From: Pseudomonas frederiksbergensis
GTDB taxonomy: Bacteria > Pseudomonadota > Gammaproteobacteria > Pseudomonadales > Pseudomonadaceae
NCBI RefSeq assembly: GCF_003732275.1
Contig: NZ_MOBM01000013.1
Location: 1 to 64,000 of the forward strand
Direction: 5' to 3'
Length of the DNA: 64,000 nucleotides
Part shown: positions 8,315 to 17,450 of the stretch, one piece after another
Layout: each line of letters starts with the position of its first letter
How positions within the stretch are numbered: the first letter of the stretch is position 1
Translations under genes and position numbers: made by a program
Notes under the pieces: generated by a model
Database searches by the model: none
What the model was told of the DNA's origin: nothing
The model's input: only the letters and a program-made list of their open reading frames with translations

Positions 8315-9409
8315 ATGACGCCCCTAGAACGATATCAAGCTGATCTGAAACGCCCGGAATTCTTCCACGATGCTGCCCAGGAAACGGCGGTGCGTCATTT
8401 GCAGCGTCTGTACGACGATCTGGTCGCGGCCTCGCTGAACAAACCGGGCCTGCTCGGCAAACTGTTTGGCAAGAAAGACCAGGTCCCGGTCAAGGGCCTG
8501 TACTTCTGGGGCGGCGTTGGTCGCGGCAAGACTTACCTGGTCGACACCTTCTTCGAAGCGCTGCCGTTCAAGGAAAAGACTCGCACTCACTTCCACCGCT
8601 TCATGAAGCGTGTGCATGAAGAGATGAAGACCCTGGGCGGCGAGAAAAACCCGCTGACCATCATCGCCAAGCGTTTCTCCGACGAGTCGCGAGTGATTTG
8701 TTTCGATGAGTTCTTCGTCTCCGACATTACCGACGCGATGATCCTTGGCACGCTGATGGAAGAGTTGTTCAAGAACGGTGTGACTCTGGTTGCGACGTCG
8801 AACATCGTGCCGGACGGCCTGTACAAGGACGGCCTGCAGCGTGCGCGTTTCCTGCCGGCCATTGCGCTGATCAAGCAGAACACCGAGATCGTCAACGTCG
8901 ACAGCGGCGTCGATTACCGTCTGCGTCACCTCGAGCAAGCGGAGCTGTTCCACTTTCCGCTGGATGACGCTGCCCAGGAAAGCCTGCGCAAGAGCTTCCG
9001 GGCCCTGACACCGGAATGCACGGCAGCCATCGAGAACGACGTGTTGGTGATCGAGAACCGTGAAATCCGTGCCGTACGTACTTGCGATGACGTGGCCTGG
9101 TTCGATTTCCGCGAACTCTGCGACGGCCCGCGCAGCCAGAACGATTACATCGAGCTGGGTAAAATCTTCCACGCGGTGTTGCTCAGCAATGTCGAGCAGA
9201 TGAGCGTCACCACCGACGACATCGCCCGACGCTTTATCAACATGGTCGACGAGTTCTACGACCGTAACGTGAAGCTGATTATTTCTGCCGAAGTCGAGCT
9301 CAAAGACCTCTATACCGGCGGTCGCCTGAACTTCGAGTTCCAGCGCACGCTTAGCCGCTTGCTGGAAATGCAGTCACACGAATTCCTGGCCCGGGCGCAC
9401 AAGCCGTAG
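8315..9409 (+). CDS. zapE: Cell division protein ZapE (AFG1-like ATPase)
   Basis: 364-residue AAA-type ATPase. Walker A GGVGRGKT is at residues 66-73 and Walker B VICFDEF at 127-133; the SNIVPDGLYKDGLQRARFLPAI region is characteristic of the AFG1/ZapE family. In E. coli ZapE destabilises FtsZ polymers at the septum in an ATP-dependent manner, especially under low oxygen or heat; that role is inferred here. It sits immediately after the trpS terminator and has its own terminator downstream. Confidence 0.92.
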   Translation: MTPLERYQADLKRPEFFHDAAQETAVRHLQRLYDDLVAASLNKPGLLGKLFGKKDQVPVKGLYFWGGVGRGKTYLVDTFFEALPFKEKTRTHFHRFMKRVHEEMKTLGGEKNPLTIIAKRFSDESRVICFDEFFVSDITDAMILGTLMEELFKNGVTLVATSNIVPDGLYKDGLQRARFLPAIALIKQNTEIVNVDSGVDYRLRHLEQAELFHFPLDDAAQESLRKSFRALTPECTAAIENDVLVIENREIRAVRTCDDVAWFDFRELCDGPRSQNDYIELGKIFHAVLLSNVEQMSVTTDDIARRFINMVDEFYDRNVKLIISAEVELKDLYTGGRLNFEFQRTLSRLLEMQSHEFLARAHKP

Positions 9410-9424
9410 ACAATTCGAAAACAT

Positions 9425-9456
9425 AAAAAAGGGCCTGCATATGCAGGCCCTTTTTT
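9425..9456 (+). terminator. Terminator after zapE (bidirectional)
   Basis: A perfect palindrome, AAAAAAGGGCCTGCAT followed by its complement. It ends in T6 on both strands and separates zapE from the convergent asparaginase gene. Confidence 0.92.
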
Positions 9457-9465
9457 GTGCGCTTG

Positions 9466-10446
9466 TCAGTTTTGAACGAGAAAGTGCGCCAGTTCATCTT
9501 GTCTCTGACAGCCGATGAGCAGCCACAGCAGGATTCGGGTTTTGCGTGGACAGAGAAATCCAGCCATCGATGCACCTTTACGGATCAGGTCCATCTCGCT
9601 GCCAATAAACCCGTAGGTCGATTGAGCCGTGGAGCCAGAACCCGTCCGGGTGGCGACGATGACAGGGATTTTTCTGGCAATGGTTTCAATTGCAGCAGCC
9701 CATTCCCCGGAAACGTGTCCTGCACCGAAACCCGCAATCACTAGTCCGTCGTAGCCCAGTTCGAGAATGTTCTCGATTAACAAGGTATCGGCGCAAAGCG
9801 ACGCTTCCAGAAGGGCAATTTTCTGTGTGGTCTGCTGAGGTAATGGTAGAACCCTTCGCTGAACCGGAAGGCGCAGATAGTTGACGGTGTTTTCCATCAG
9901 CATGCCCGCCGGACCAACGATAGGGGAGGAAAATGCCTGCAATGCCAATGAATCGGTTTTGCGGACGGCGTTGGCTGAATGAATCTGTCCGTTCATCACC
10001 ACGTGAACGCCTCGTTGGCGGCTGTTTTCAGCCAGGGCAACCCGGCAAGCATCCAGCAGATTCGCCGGACCATCGGCCCCTGCCTGATTTGCCGAACGCA
10101 TGGCGCCGGTCAGGACCAAAGGTTCGTCGTGATCCCACAAGTAATCGAAAAATGTGGCCGTTTCTTCCAGGGTATCCGTCCCCTGTGTGATGACGACACC
10201 TGCAGCGCCTTGCCTGACCTGAAAATTCGCCCAAGCAAGAACACTCAGCAAGAACTCGAAATCCAGCGAGGCGCTGGGCAACAGTCCGAGCGTTTCTACG
10301 GTGACCCGTGCCAGCGTCGTCAACTCCGGTACCGAGGCCAGCAGGGTTTCGCCGCTGACGGTCGGGATTACCCCTTCGCCGGCGTTGCAGGCTTGCATGC
10401 TCACGGTGCCGCCGAGCGCCGCGATGGCGAGTTTGGGCAGGTCCAT
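9466..10446 (-). CDS. Type-II-like L-asparaginase, cytoplasmic form
   Basis: 326 residues from ATG 10446, chosen because GAGGT stands 5 nt upstream. The first catalytic threonine lies in ALGGTVS (Thr14) and the second in GTDTLEET (Thr90-Asp91), the two signatures of the asparaginase/glutaminase fold. There is no signal peptide. The residue usually Tyr in the flexible loop is not evident (the loop reads EGVIPTVSG), so substrate preference is uncertain. It is the last gene of a minus-strand cluster with a flavin amino-acid oxidase, a nitrilase-type hydrolase and a membrane protein, which suggests a nitrogen-scavenging or amino-acid catabolic role. Confidence 0.85.
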   Translation of the reverse strand: MDLPKLAIAALGGTVSMQACNAGEGVIPTVSGETLLASVPELTTLARVTVETLGLLPSASLDFEFLLSVLAWANFQVRQGAAGVVITQGTDTLEETATFFDYLWDHDEPLVLTGAMRSANQAGADGPANLLDACRVALAENSRQRGVHVVMNGQIHSANAVRKTDSLALQAFSSPIVGPAGMLMENTVNYLRLPVQRRVLPLPQQTTQKIALLEASLCADTLLIENILELGYDGLVIAGFGAGHVSGEWAAAIETIARKIPVIVATRTGSGSTAQSTYGFIGSEMDLIRKGASMAGFLCPRKTRILLWLLIGCQRQDELAHFLVQN

Positions 10447-10523
10447 GTGATACCTCATTTGCTTGTGATGAGAAGTGGCTGTACCCGGACCCGGTCCGTG
10501 ATACAGCCCAATCGCGACGTTCT

Positions 10524-11732
10524 TCAGTTGGCTATCAGCAGCCCGATAAACGGAATGATCAGCAATGTGCTGATGGCCATGGCCAGTACATTGCCGATGA
10601 AACCATGCATGTCGGCCGGCAACCGCCTGGCAATCGCGCATGCCAGTGGTGGCGCAATCAGTGCCCCCAGCAGTGCGCTGGAGGTGATGACCTGCCAGCT
10701 GCCCCCGTACGTCAGAACGGCCGCCGGCACGACTGACACCAACGGAACGTAGGTGGGATACCAGCCGCGCAATATCCATTGCTGACGCCAGATCACTACC
10801 CCTAACACCGAGGTCAACGCCTGTGCGGCGATCAGTTGGGGCAGCAAGCCCGTGCCATACACCGGGCTCGTGGGGTTCAAGCTGTAAGCCATCAAGGCGC
10901 CCACGATCAAACCGAGGCTGGCCCATTCATTGCCAAAGAACGGCGCTTCCGAAAAGTCGGCCAGCACCCGACGCAGGCTCCACACGACACCATAATCGGG
11001 CGTTTTGGTGAGGGCGGGTGCGGGCACAGGGGTGGGCTGTTTCTTGGGTGGGGCGGAGTTCACCAGGCTTGGCATACAACGGCTGAGCAGAAAAGCGCCG
11101 ACGCTGGCGACCGCCATGCCCGTGACGTTGCCGATCACAGCTGGCAATCCGAGGGGATTGCAGACGTAATTAACGATCAGCAAGCACATCGGAGTGACGA
11201 ACACGGCGCCCATGATTGCGCCATTGATCGTGACCTTCCAGCCGCCGCCAAACATCAGCACCATCGCCGCCGGCAACGAAACAAAGGCGGCAAACGTGGG
11301 TTGCCAGCTGGTCGCCGTGACCGTCCAGCCCCACAGAATGTTGCTCAACAACAGGCCCAGCAACGAGCTGGTGACGAGCCATGGCCATAATCCGCTGCCG
11401 TAGCAAATGGTAAAACCTTGCCAGGTTTTTCCCGTTCGATTCGCCCAGTAGGCTAGGTAGGCGCCAGCAAGCAACCCGATCGAAGCGAACTCATGCTTGT
11501 AGAACGCCACCTCGCTGATGTCTCCCAAGACCCAACGCAGCCAGGCACTGGGCTCCGGGAGACTCGATACCATGTGACTGTAGTCTGGCCAATGGGCTGA
11601 CCAGGATGTCCGGTAGGTGAATGAGAGCCAGATGATCAACAGAGTCGTGCCGAGCATCAGCCAGACGATCGCCATATCCAGCCGTGACCTGGCGGCAAGC
11701 CGGTTTTGCGGTTTTTCGTTTGTGGTTTCCAT
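10524..11732 (-). CDS. Polytopic membrane protein with internal duplication, function unknown
   Basis: 402 residues, mostly hydrophobic, with about 10-12 predicted membrane segments. The two halves are clearly homologous: LGDISEVAFYKHEFASIGL (69-87) pairs with LADFSEAPFFGNEWASLGL (257-275), GGGWKVTINGAIMGA (162-176) with GGSWQVITSSALLGA (343-357), and VIGNVTGMAVA with FIGNVLAMAIS. A Pro-rich linker (about 226-242) joins them. I do not recognise the family. The gene lies 16 bases after a nitrilase-type hydrolase and 77 bases before an asparaginase, so it may transport the substrate or product of that cluster; this is inference from context only. Confidence 0.8.
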   Translation of the reverse strand: METTNEKPQNRLAARSRLDMAIVWLMLGTTLLIIWLSFTYRTSWSAHWPDYSHMVSSLPEPSAWLRWVLGDISEVAFYKHEFASIGLLAGAYLAYWANRTGKTWQGFTICYGSGLWPWLVTSSLLGLLLSNILWGWTVTATSWQPTFAAFVSLPAAMVLMFGGGWKVTINGAIMGAVFVTPMCLLIVNYVCNPLGLPAVIGNVTGMAVASVGAFLLSRCMPSLVNSAPPKKQPTPVPAPALTKTPDYGVVWSLRRVLADFSEAPFFGNEWASLGLIVGALMAYSLNPTSPVYGTGLLPQLIAAQALTSVLGVVIWRQQWILRGWYPTYVPLVSVVPAAVLTYGGSWQVITSSALLGALIAPPLACAIARRLPADMHGFIGNVLAMAISTLLIIPFIGLLIAN

Positions 11733-11748
11733 CAGTCATGCCCCCTTA

Positions 11749-12636
11749 TCAGCGCGGCAGACAAGGGTGCTGGGTGTAACCGAGCATTTGATCGTAGAGA
11801 TCGGTTCGACGATCGCGATGCAAATCGTTCAGGTTGTTCCAGATGGGTGCGCTACGCGAACTGGTCAGGTCGATGTCGGCAAACAGGATTTCCTGCTTGT
11901 CCGCTGAGGCCACCTGGCCAATCGGCCAGCCGTTGGTGCCCGCGATCAGCGAGCAGCCGAGGTAGCGTGCACCTCGCTCTTCGCCGATTCGGCTCGCCGC
12001 CGCTATAAATACATTGTTGACGTGTGCGGCCGTCATCGTCAGATATGACGCCATGCACTTGCCGGCGTCATCAAACAGGGGCGGCGGCGTCCAGACCCAG
12101 TTGTTCAGGCTGCAAATGATGTCCGCACCTTGCTGGCTGAGTATTCGCGGTACTTCCGGAAACCAGATATCCCAACAGATCAACAACCCTATGCGGCCTA
12201 TCGGAGTGTCGAAAACCGGGAAGCCCAGATCGCCCGGCGTGAACCACAGTTTCTCCATATTCCATAAATGAGCTTTTCGATATTTGCCGATAAAGCCGTC
12301 AGGTCCGACCAGAACGCCGGTGTTGAACAGGCGCATGCCGTCGCGTTCTGTCAAACCGGCGACCAGATAAACCTTGTGCTGACGAGCAAAGTCCATCCAG
12401 CTCTGCACGCTCGCCCCGTCTGGAACCGCCTCCGAATGCTCGAACGCATCCTGCCGGTTGCTGAAGAAATAACCTGTACTTGAAAGCTCAGGCAGGACAA
12501 TGAGATTCGCACCATCATTTGCCGCTTCCAGAGCCAATTCCAGACTACGACGCAGATTTGTTTCGTGATTTTCCATGCCGACTTGTGGATCGAATTGCAC
12601 GACTGCTACACGAACAGGGCTTGTTGGCTCGCTCAT
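11749..12636 (-). CDS. Carbon-nitrogen hydrolase (nitrilase superfamily amidase)
   Basis: 295 residues with the Glu-Lys-Cys triad of the nitrilase superfamily: Glu50 in VLPELSS, Lys121 in KYRKAHL, Cys154 in LLICWDIWFPE. Members hydrolyse linear amides, N-carbamoyl compounds or nitriles; the sequence looks more like an amidase or carbamoylase than a true nitrilase. It sits directly downstream of an amino-acid oxidase/monooxygenase. In the DavB-DavA and IaaM-IaaH pathways such a pair converts an amino acid to an amide and then the acid, so an amide from the oxidase step is the leading candidate substrate (inference). Confidence 0.85.
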   Translation of the reverse strand: MSEPTSPVRVAVVQFDPQVGMENHETNLRRSLELALEAANDGANLIVLPELSSTGYFFSNRQDAFEHSEAVPDGASVQSWMDFARQHKVYLVAGLTERDGMRLFNTGVLVGPDGFIGKYRKAHLWNMEKLWFTPGDLGFPVFDTPIGRIGLLICWDIWFPEVPRILSQQGADIICSLNNWVWTPPPLFDDAGKCMASYLTMTAAHVNNVFIAAASRIGEERGARYLGCSLIAGTNGWPIGQVASADKQEILFADIDLTSSRSAPIWNNLNDLHRDRRTDLYDQMLGYTQHPCLPR

Positions 12637-12792
12637 TCCCGATGACCTCTTTTTTATTGTTATTCACGCTATTTAATTGCGTATTCATAAGAGTCGAATC
12701 GGCGCGAGGGCGTAAGTCAGCCATTTCCGTTTAGGGTGTAGTCCGTATCCCAAGATGAAAGGGCGGGGCACTTGGTTTGTGGGGGCGAAGAC

Positions 12793-12820
12793 AGAGCCAA
12801 TGCACGCCGTGCATGGCTCT
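12793..12820 (-). terminator. Possible terminator hairpin between oxidase and hydrolase genes
   Basis: AGAGCC-A-ATGCAC / GTGCAT-GGCTCT forms a 12-bp stem with one bulged base just after the oxidase stop at 12832. No strong T tail follows on the minus strand, so it could instead attenuate transcription or stabilise the mRNA. Confidence 0.4.
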
Positions 12821-12831
12821 GAAGGGGGGGA

Positions 12832-14777
12832 TCAGGTTCCGACGTTATAGTGCGGGTAGTCGCTCATGGAAAAACCGCCCTGGAAGGCCGCGGCAGTTTT
12901 GTTGCAGATATGGATGACCGCATCGACGGCACCCCGAAAGCATGGCTCGGTCCAGCCGGCGTCGACTGAAAATGACTCCCCGGAAAAATACAAACCTGAA
13001 ACATGCGCGAAGTCCCGGTTGTACTTCATCAGGCTCACGGCGTTGTAGTAGGTGCCAGGTCGGTATAACTTTGCGCAACCCAGCGCATTTTTATCGGTCA
13101 TCCAACGTTGGACCACGGCTTGATCAAGGCCGATATACGAAGAGATTTTCTCCTGGATGTTGGCGGAGTTCATGAGGATCCGGTCCAGCTCTTTGGCGCA
13201 CTTGTGCACCAATTCCTTGTCGGTGAATGAGGCTAGTTTGGTGGCGTCATCCTCCCATGTGTAACTTAAAAGGATGCAGTCATAGCTATAGCTATCGTTG
13301 TAGCGATAGGTGTAGACGTCATGAATGAAACTGTCAGTGACGATGGCTTGCGGGATTTTGCTGTTTTTTGAAAGGAAGGATTTTTTTAACGGTGCGAAGA
13401 CTTTGCAACTGGTTTCCCAATGCGCGGTTTTATAGGCATTGATCGTCTCGAACGGAAGCATCTGTGGCGTGAAGTTTTCAAGCTTGATGCGAGTTTCTAT
13501 CAGCCAGGAGGGAAGGGTCATGATGACCGAATCAAAGTCATCGAAGTGCTCCTGGATTTGCTCGGGTTGGCTGTGTTTCCATTTGTAGTAGACGCGTGTT
13601 TTCTGGTTCGTCAGTTTTTTGAGTTTTGTAACGGATGAGTCCGTGAGCAAACCGTTGTTCCTTTCCCGGCAGTGTTCGTAGAAGGACTTTCCGGTTTCGT
13701 CGGTTTTCATGAACAGCAGGCATTCGTCCAGCGCTGCGAGTCCGATGTAGCGGGGCCTGTCGAAATTCAGCCCCATCGAGTCAAAAACGGCTTCGTTGTG
13801 CAGGTAGGGTGAATCCAGCGGATCGCCAGTTGAGTCCACCCGACCATGGATCAATTGCAGTTGGCTGCTGAATCCAAAAATGGCAGTGCGCAGGGGGTAA
13901 AGGGAGCAGATATCGTAAAAGGCCCCCCAGCTACCGTCGCCGATGCCGATGGCATAGAAGATCGCAGACTCCTGTGCGGACATTCCCATTCCGCCAAAGT
14001 CCCCTGGTGAACGTTCATCCCAGGCTTGCAGAGCGGGCATGCTGACCAGATCGCGAAACGAAACGCTCTCGTATTTTTCAACGATAGCGGCCCACATGGC
14101 TTCCCATTCCTGGCTGGCGTAAACCTCTGCGACGTGCCGGGTCATGCGATCGGCAAAGGCTTTCCACTTCGCATAAACTTTTTGCAGTTCTTCACCGGGA
14201 GGTGGTGTCTGGCCATCTTCATTTTTCCAGATCAGCATCTGCGGAGTCGGTCCGCCGCTCATGCTGCCCTCTCGCAGATAGATCCCGGTCGAGGTGACCC
14301 ATTGGCTTCCGGGATTGGCAAAATCTGAAAACGCCAGGTCGAACCCTTTGCGTAGTAGGCCATCAGCGACCGGCCCTCTGTCGGAGGCTCGTCCGCCCGA
14401 TTGAAGAAGGGCATGCGCATGGCTCCCATTTCAAACGGTGTATGGCTTATCGATGAGTGCGGGCTTCCAGGAACGGTCAGGTGTCTGCCACCTATGCGTC
14501 TGGATTGTTCTATGAGGGTGATGTGGGTGAACCCGCAACGATAAAGTTCTCTGGCAGCCGTCAGTCCGGTGACACCGGCGCCAATAATGCAGATTTTATG
14601 TTGCGGATCAGTTGCCTTGGCGATGCCATTTTCCTGTTCAACCAATGCTCGATAGTCGAAGCACAAGTCGGGTGGATTTGGAAAGCGAGTCGCCCATTTG
14701 CTTTCAGCCGAGCGCTTGGTTCGAACGGCTTCCTTTGCTACGAATGACGGGTAGTTGTAGCTTGATCCGATGGTCAC
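12832..14777 (-). pseudogene. Flavin amino-acid oxidase / 2-monooxygenase, interrupted by a one-base frameshift
   Basis: Two overlapping frames (14777-14259 and 14262-12832) form one ~648-residue protein if one base is restored. GTG 14777 follows AGGGA. The first part has the FAD-binding motif IIGAGVTGL (64-72), IGGRH and EMGAMRMP; the second has LLSYTWEDDA and a C-terminal FAD-contact segment SGESFSVDAGWTE. These are hallmarks of the L-amino-acid oxidase/monooxygenase group that includes IaaM, DavB and phenylalanine 2-monooxygenase. The frame breaks at AAAGGG (14344-14349, complement strand): the reading YYAKG must change to KGFDLAFSDF. It may be a recent inactivating deletion, an assembly error or a programmed -1 shift at AAAGGGT. 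It heads a cluster with an amidase-type hydrolase. Confidence 0.85.
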
Positions 14778-14927
14778 TGTTGATCTTCCCTGATGGTGTT
14801 TTCAGGGAACGATGTTGAAGTTTTTAAGGGGCGGTGTCTGTGAGCAGAATCGAGTGCCCAGGCGTTCTGTATTCCGCTTTTTGCGTAGGAAAATGCATAG
14901 CGAAAGAATTGCGCACGCAAAACTTGA

Positions 14928-15016
14928 TGTGGGGGCGAGCCTGCTCGCGATTGCGGTGTGTCAGTCACATCAATGTTTAATGTGATACCGCTATCGCGAG
15001 CAGGCTCGCTCCCACA
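14928..15016. repeat. Pseudomonas REP pair (inverted)
   Basis: REP units at 14928-14950 and 14994-15016 face each other in the 263-bp gap between the oxidase gene and the GlxA-type regulator. Apart from this pair I see nothing else in the gap. Confidence 0.9.
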
Positions 15017-15040
15017 TGGGATGTGTGTTGGATTTGAGTA

Positions 15041-16036
15041 TTACGCCGCTTGCTGAAACTGCTGCCGATACTGGTTCGGCGACAACTCCGTGTGCTGGCG
15101 GAACAGCCGGGCGAAGAAGCTTGCATCGTCGTAACCGACTTCATAGCTGATGGTCTTGATGCTCTTGCGGCTGCCGGACAACAAGCCCTTGGCGGTTTCG
15201 ATGCGCAGTCGCTGCAGGTAATGCAGCGGTTTGTCGCCGGTGGCGGTCTGGAAACGGCGCATGAAGTTGCGGATGCTCATACCGTGCTCGCGGGCCACGT
15301 CTTCGAAGCGGAACTTGTCGGCGAAGTGCTCTTCGAGCCAATGCTGGATTTGCAGGATGATCACGTCCTGGTGCAGTTTCTGCCCGCCAAAACCGATCCG
15401 TCCCGGCGCATAGCTGCGTTGCACTTCGTAAAGAATGTCGCGGGCCACGGCCTGGGCCACATTGGCGCCGCAAAAGCGCTCGATCAGGTAGATGTAGAGG
15501 TCACAGGCCGAAGTGGTGCCGCCGGCGCAATACAGGTTGTCGGCGTCGGTCAGGTGTTTGTCCTGATTGAGCTGGACCTGCGGGAAGCGCTCGGCAAACG
15601 CATTGAAGAAACGCCAGTAGGTCGTCGCTTCCTTGCCATCGAGCAACCCGGCCTCGGCCAGCCAGAACACGCCGGTGGCCTCGCCACACAACACGGCGCC
15701 GCGAGCATGCTGCTGACGCAACCATGGCAAGACCTGTGGATAACGTTTGCAGAGGGTGTCGAAATCGTCCCAGAAGGCGGGAAGGATGATGACGTCGGCG
15801 TTTTCCAGGCCGCCGTCCACCGGCATGATCACATCGCTGAAGCTGTTCACCGGTTTGCCGTCGGGGCTGACCAGCCGGGTTTCAAACGCCGGTGTCAGGC
15901 CGTGGCCCAGTTGTTTGCCATAGCGCAGGCTGGCCAGATGGAAGAAATCCTTGGCTTGCATGAGGGTGGAAGCGAAAACCCGGTCGATAGCCAGGATGCT
16001 GACGCGCCGTAAGGGCGTGGAGACTTGGTTAGACAT
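15041..16036 (-). CDS. GlxA-type transcriptional regulator (DJ-1/PfpI + AraC HTH)
   Basis: 331 residues. Residues ~10-190 form a DJ-1/PfpI-like amidotransferase-fold sensor (VDGGLENADVIILPAFW, GAVLCGEATGVFWLAEAGLLDG). Residues ~225-325 are an AraC-family double helix-turn-helix (EDVAREHGMSIRNFMRRF, SYEVGYDDASFFARLF). Relatives include GbdR, CdhR and ArgR in Pseudomonas, which activate catabolism of amines and amino acids. The gene is divergent from an acyl-CoA dehydrogenase, with 145 bp between, and could control it; it could also control the neighbouring minus-strand amino-acid cluster. The effector is not identifiable. Confidence 0.85.
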   Translation of the reverse strand: MSNQVSTPLRRVSILAIDRVFASTLMQAKDFFHLASLRYGKQLGHGLTPAFETRLVSPDGKPVNSFSDVIMPVDGGLENADVIILPAFWDDFDTLCKRYPQVLPWLRQQHARGAVLCGEATGVFWLAEAGLLDGKEATTYWRFFNAFAERFPQVQLNQDKHLTDADNLYCAGGTTSACDLYIYLIERFCGANVAQAVARDILYEVQRSYAPGRIGFGGQKLHQDVIILQIQHWLEEHFADKFRFEDVAREHGMSIRNFMRRFQTATGDKPLHYLQRLRIETAKGLLSGSRKSIKTISYEVGYDDASFFARLFRQHTELSPNQYRQQFQQAA

Positions 16037-16181
16037 AATTCAACTTTATTCTTATAGGGGAAAGTGGTCACCAGACGGCTGGATCGTCTTATTTTTTGTC
16101 GGATGTGTCCAGTGTCCTGTATCGGAAGCGAGGCTTAGTCTCTAAAGGTCAATTCCGTCTAACGATAACGACAGGTGCCGC

Positions 16182-17318
16182 ATGATCCCCAGAACCTTGT
16201 TCAGCTCCGAGCACGAACTTTTTCGCGACAGCGTGCGAACGTTCCTCGAAAAAGAGGCCGTGCCGTTCCATGGGCAATGGGAAAAACAAGGCTATATCGA
16301 CCGCCAACTCTGGAACAAGGCGGGGGAGGCGGGGATGCTCTGTTCGCATCTGCCGGAAGAATACGGCGGGCTGGGGGCTGACTTTCTCTACAGTGCGGTG
16401 GTGATTGAAGAGGTCGGCCGCCTGGGTCTGACCGGCATCGGCTTTTCTCTTCATTCGGACATTGTGGCGCCTTACATCCTGCATTACGGCAGTGAAGCGC
16501 TGAAACACAAATACCTGCCAAAACTGGTGTCTGGTGAGATGGTCACCGCGATTGCCATGACCGAGCCGGGGGCCGGTTCCGACCTGCAAGGGGTGAAAAC
16601 CACTGCCGTGCTGGATGGCGACGAGTACGTGATCAATGGTTCGAAAACCTTCATCACCAATGGTTTTCTGGCGGACCTGGTGATCGTGGTGGCCAAGACC
16701 GATCCGAAGGCAGGGGCGAAGGGCACCAGTCTGTTTCTGGTGGAGGCTAATACGCCGGGCTTCGCCAAGGGCAAGCGTCTGGAAAAGGTCGGCATGAAGG
16801 CCCAGGACACCTCGGAGCTGTTCTTCCAGGACGTTCGGGTGCCCAAGGAAAACCTGCTGGGCCAGGCCGGGATGGGCTTCGCTTACCTGATGCAGGAACT
16901 GCCCCAGGAGCGTCTGACGGTCGCGGTAGGTGGATTGGCATCAGCCGAAGCGGCGTTGCAATGGACGCTGGATTACACCCGTGAGCGCAAGGCGTTCGGC
17001 AAGGCCATCGCCGACTTCCAGAACACCCGCTTCAAACTCGCTGAAATGGCGACCGAAATCCAGATCGGCCGGGTTTTCGTCGATCGCTGCCTGGAACTGC
17101 ATCTGCAAGGCAAGCTCGACGTGCCGACGGCGGCAATGGCCAAGTACTGGGGCACCGACCTGCAATGCAAGGTGCTCGATGAATGTGTGCAGTTGCATGG
17201 CGGTTACGGGTTCATGTGGGAATACCCGATCGCCCGGGCGTGGGCAGATGCGCGGGTGCAGCGGATCTATGCCGGGACCAATGAGATCATGAAGGAGATT
17301 ATTGCGCGGTCGCTTTGA
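16182..17318 (+). CDS. Acyl-CoA dehydrogenase (long-chain / isovaleryl-type active site)
   Basis: 378-residue FAD flavoenzyme of the acyl-CoA dehydrogenase family. AMTEPGAGSDLQ (125-136) is the FAD/substrate signature and QLHGGYGFMWEYPI the second one. In the position where MCAD-type enzymes have the catalytic Glu (IYEGT) this protein has IYAGTNEI. The likely base is instead Glu243 in LPQERL, as in isovaleryl- and long-chain acyl-CoA dehydrogenases. It introduces a 2,3 double bond in an acyl-CoA, passing electrons to ETF. The chain specificity is unknown. No other beta-oxidation gene is adjacent; the divergent GlxA-type regulator may control it. Confidence 0.9.
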   Translation: MIPRTLFSSEHELFRDSVRTFLEKEAVPFHGQWEKQGYIDRQLWNKAGEAGMLCSHLPEEYGGLGADFLYSAVVIEEVGRLGLTGIGFSLHSDIVAPYILHYGSEALKHKYLPKLVSGEMVTAIAMTEPGAGSDLQGVKTTAVLDGDEYVINGSKTFITNGFLADLVIVVAKTDPKAGAKGTSLFLVEANTPGFAKGKRLEKVGMKAQDTSELFFQDVRVPKENLLGQAGMGFAYLMQELPQERLTVAVGGLASAEAALQWTLDYTRERKAFGKAIADFQNTRFKLAEMATEIQIGRVFVDRCLELHLQGKLDVPTAAMAKYWGTDLQCKVLDECVQLHGGYGFMWEYPIARAWADARVQRIYAGTNEIMKEIIARSL

Positions 17319-17343
17319 TGCGGCAGTGATTGTCAGACCGCTA

Positions 17344-17433
17344 TCGCGAGCAGGCTCGCTCCCACACTGGATTTATGTCCGACCACCATTTTGTGATCGG
17401 CACGGATCCATGTGGGAGCGAGCCTGCTCGCGA
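17344..17433. repeat. Pseudomonas REP pair (inverted)
   Basis: REP units at 17344-17366 and 17411-17433, between the convergent dehydrogenase and aldo-keto reductase genes. Confidence 0.92.
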
Positions 17434-17450
17434 TTGGGCCTATGAATCAA

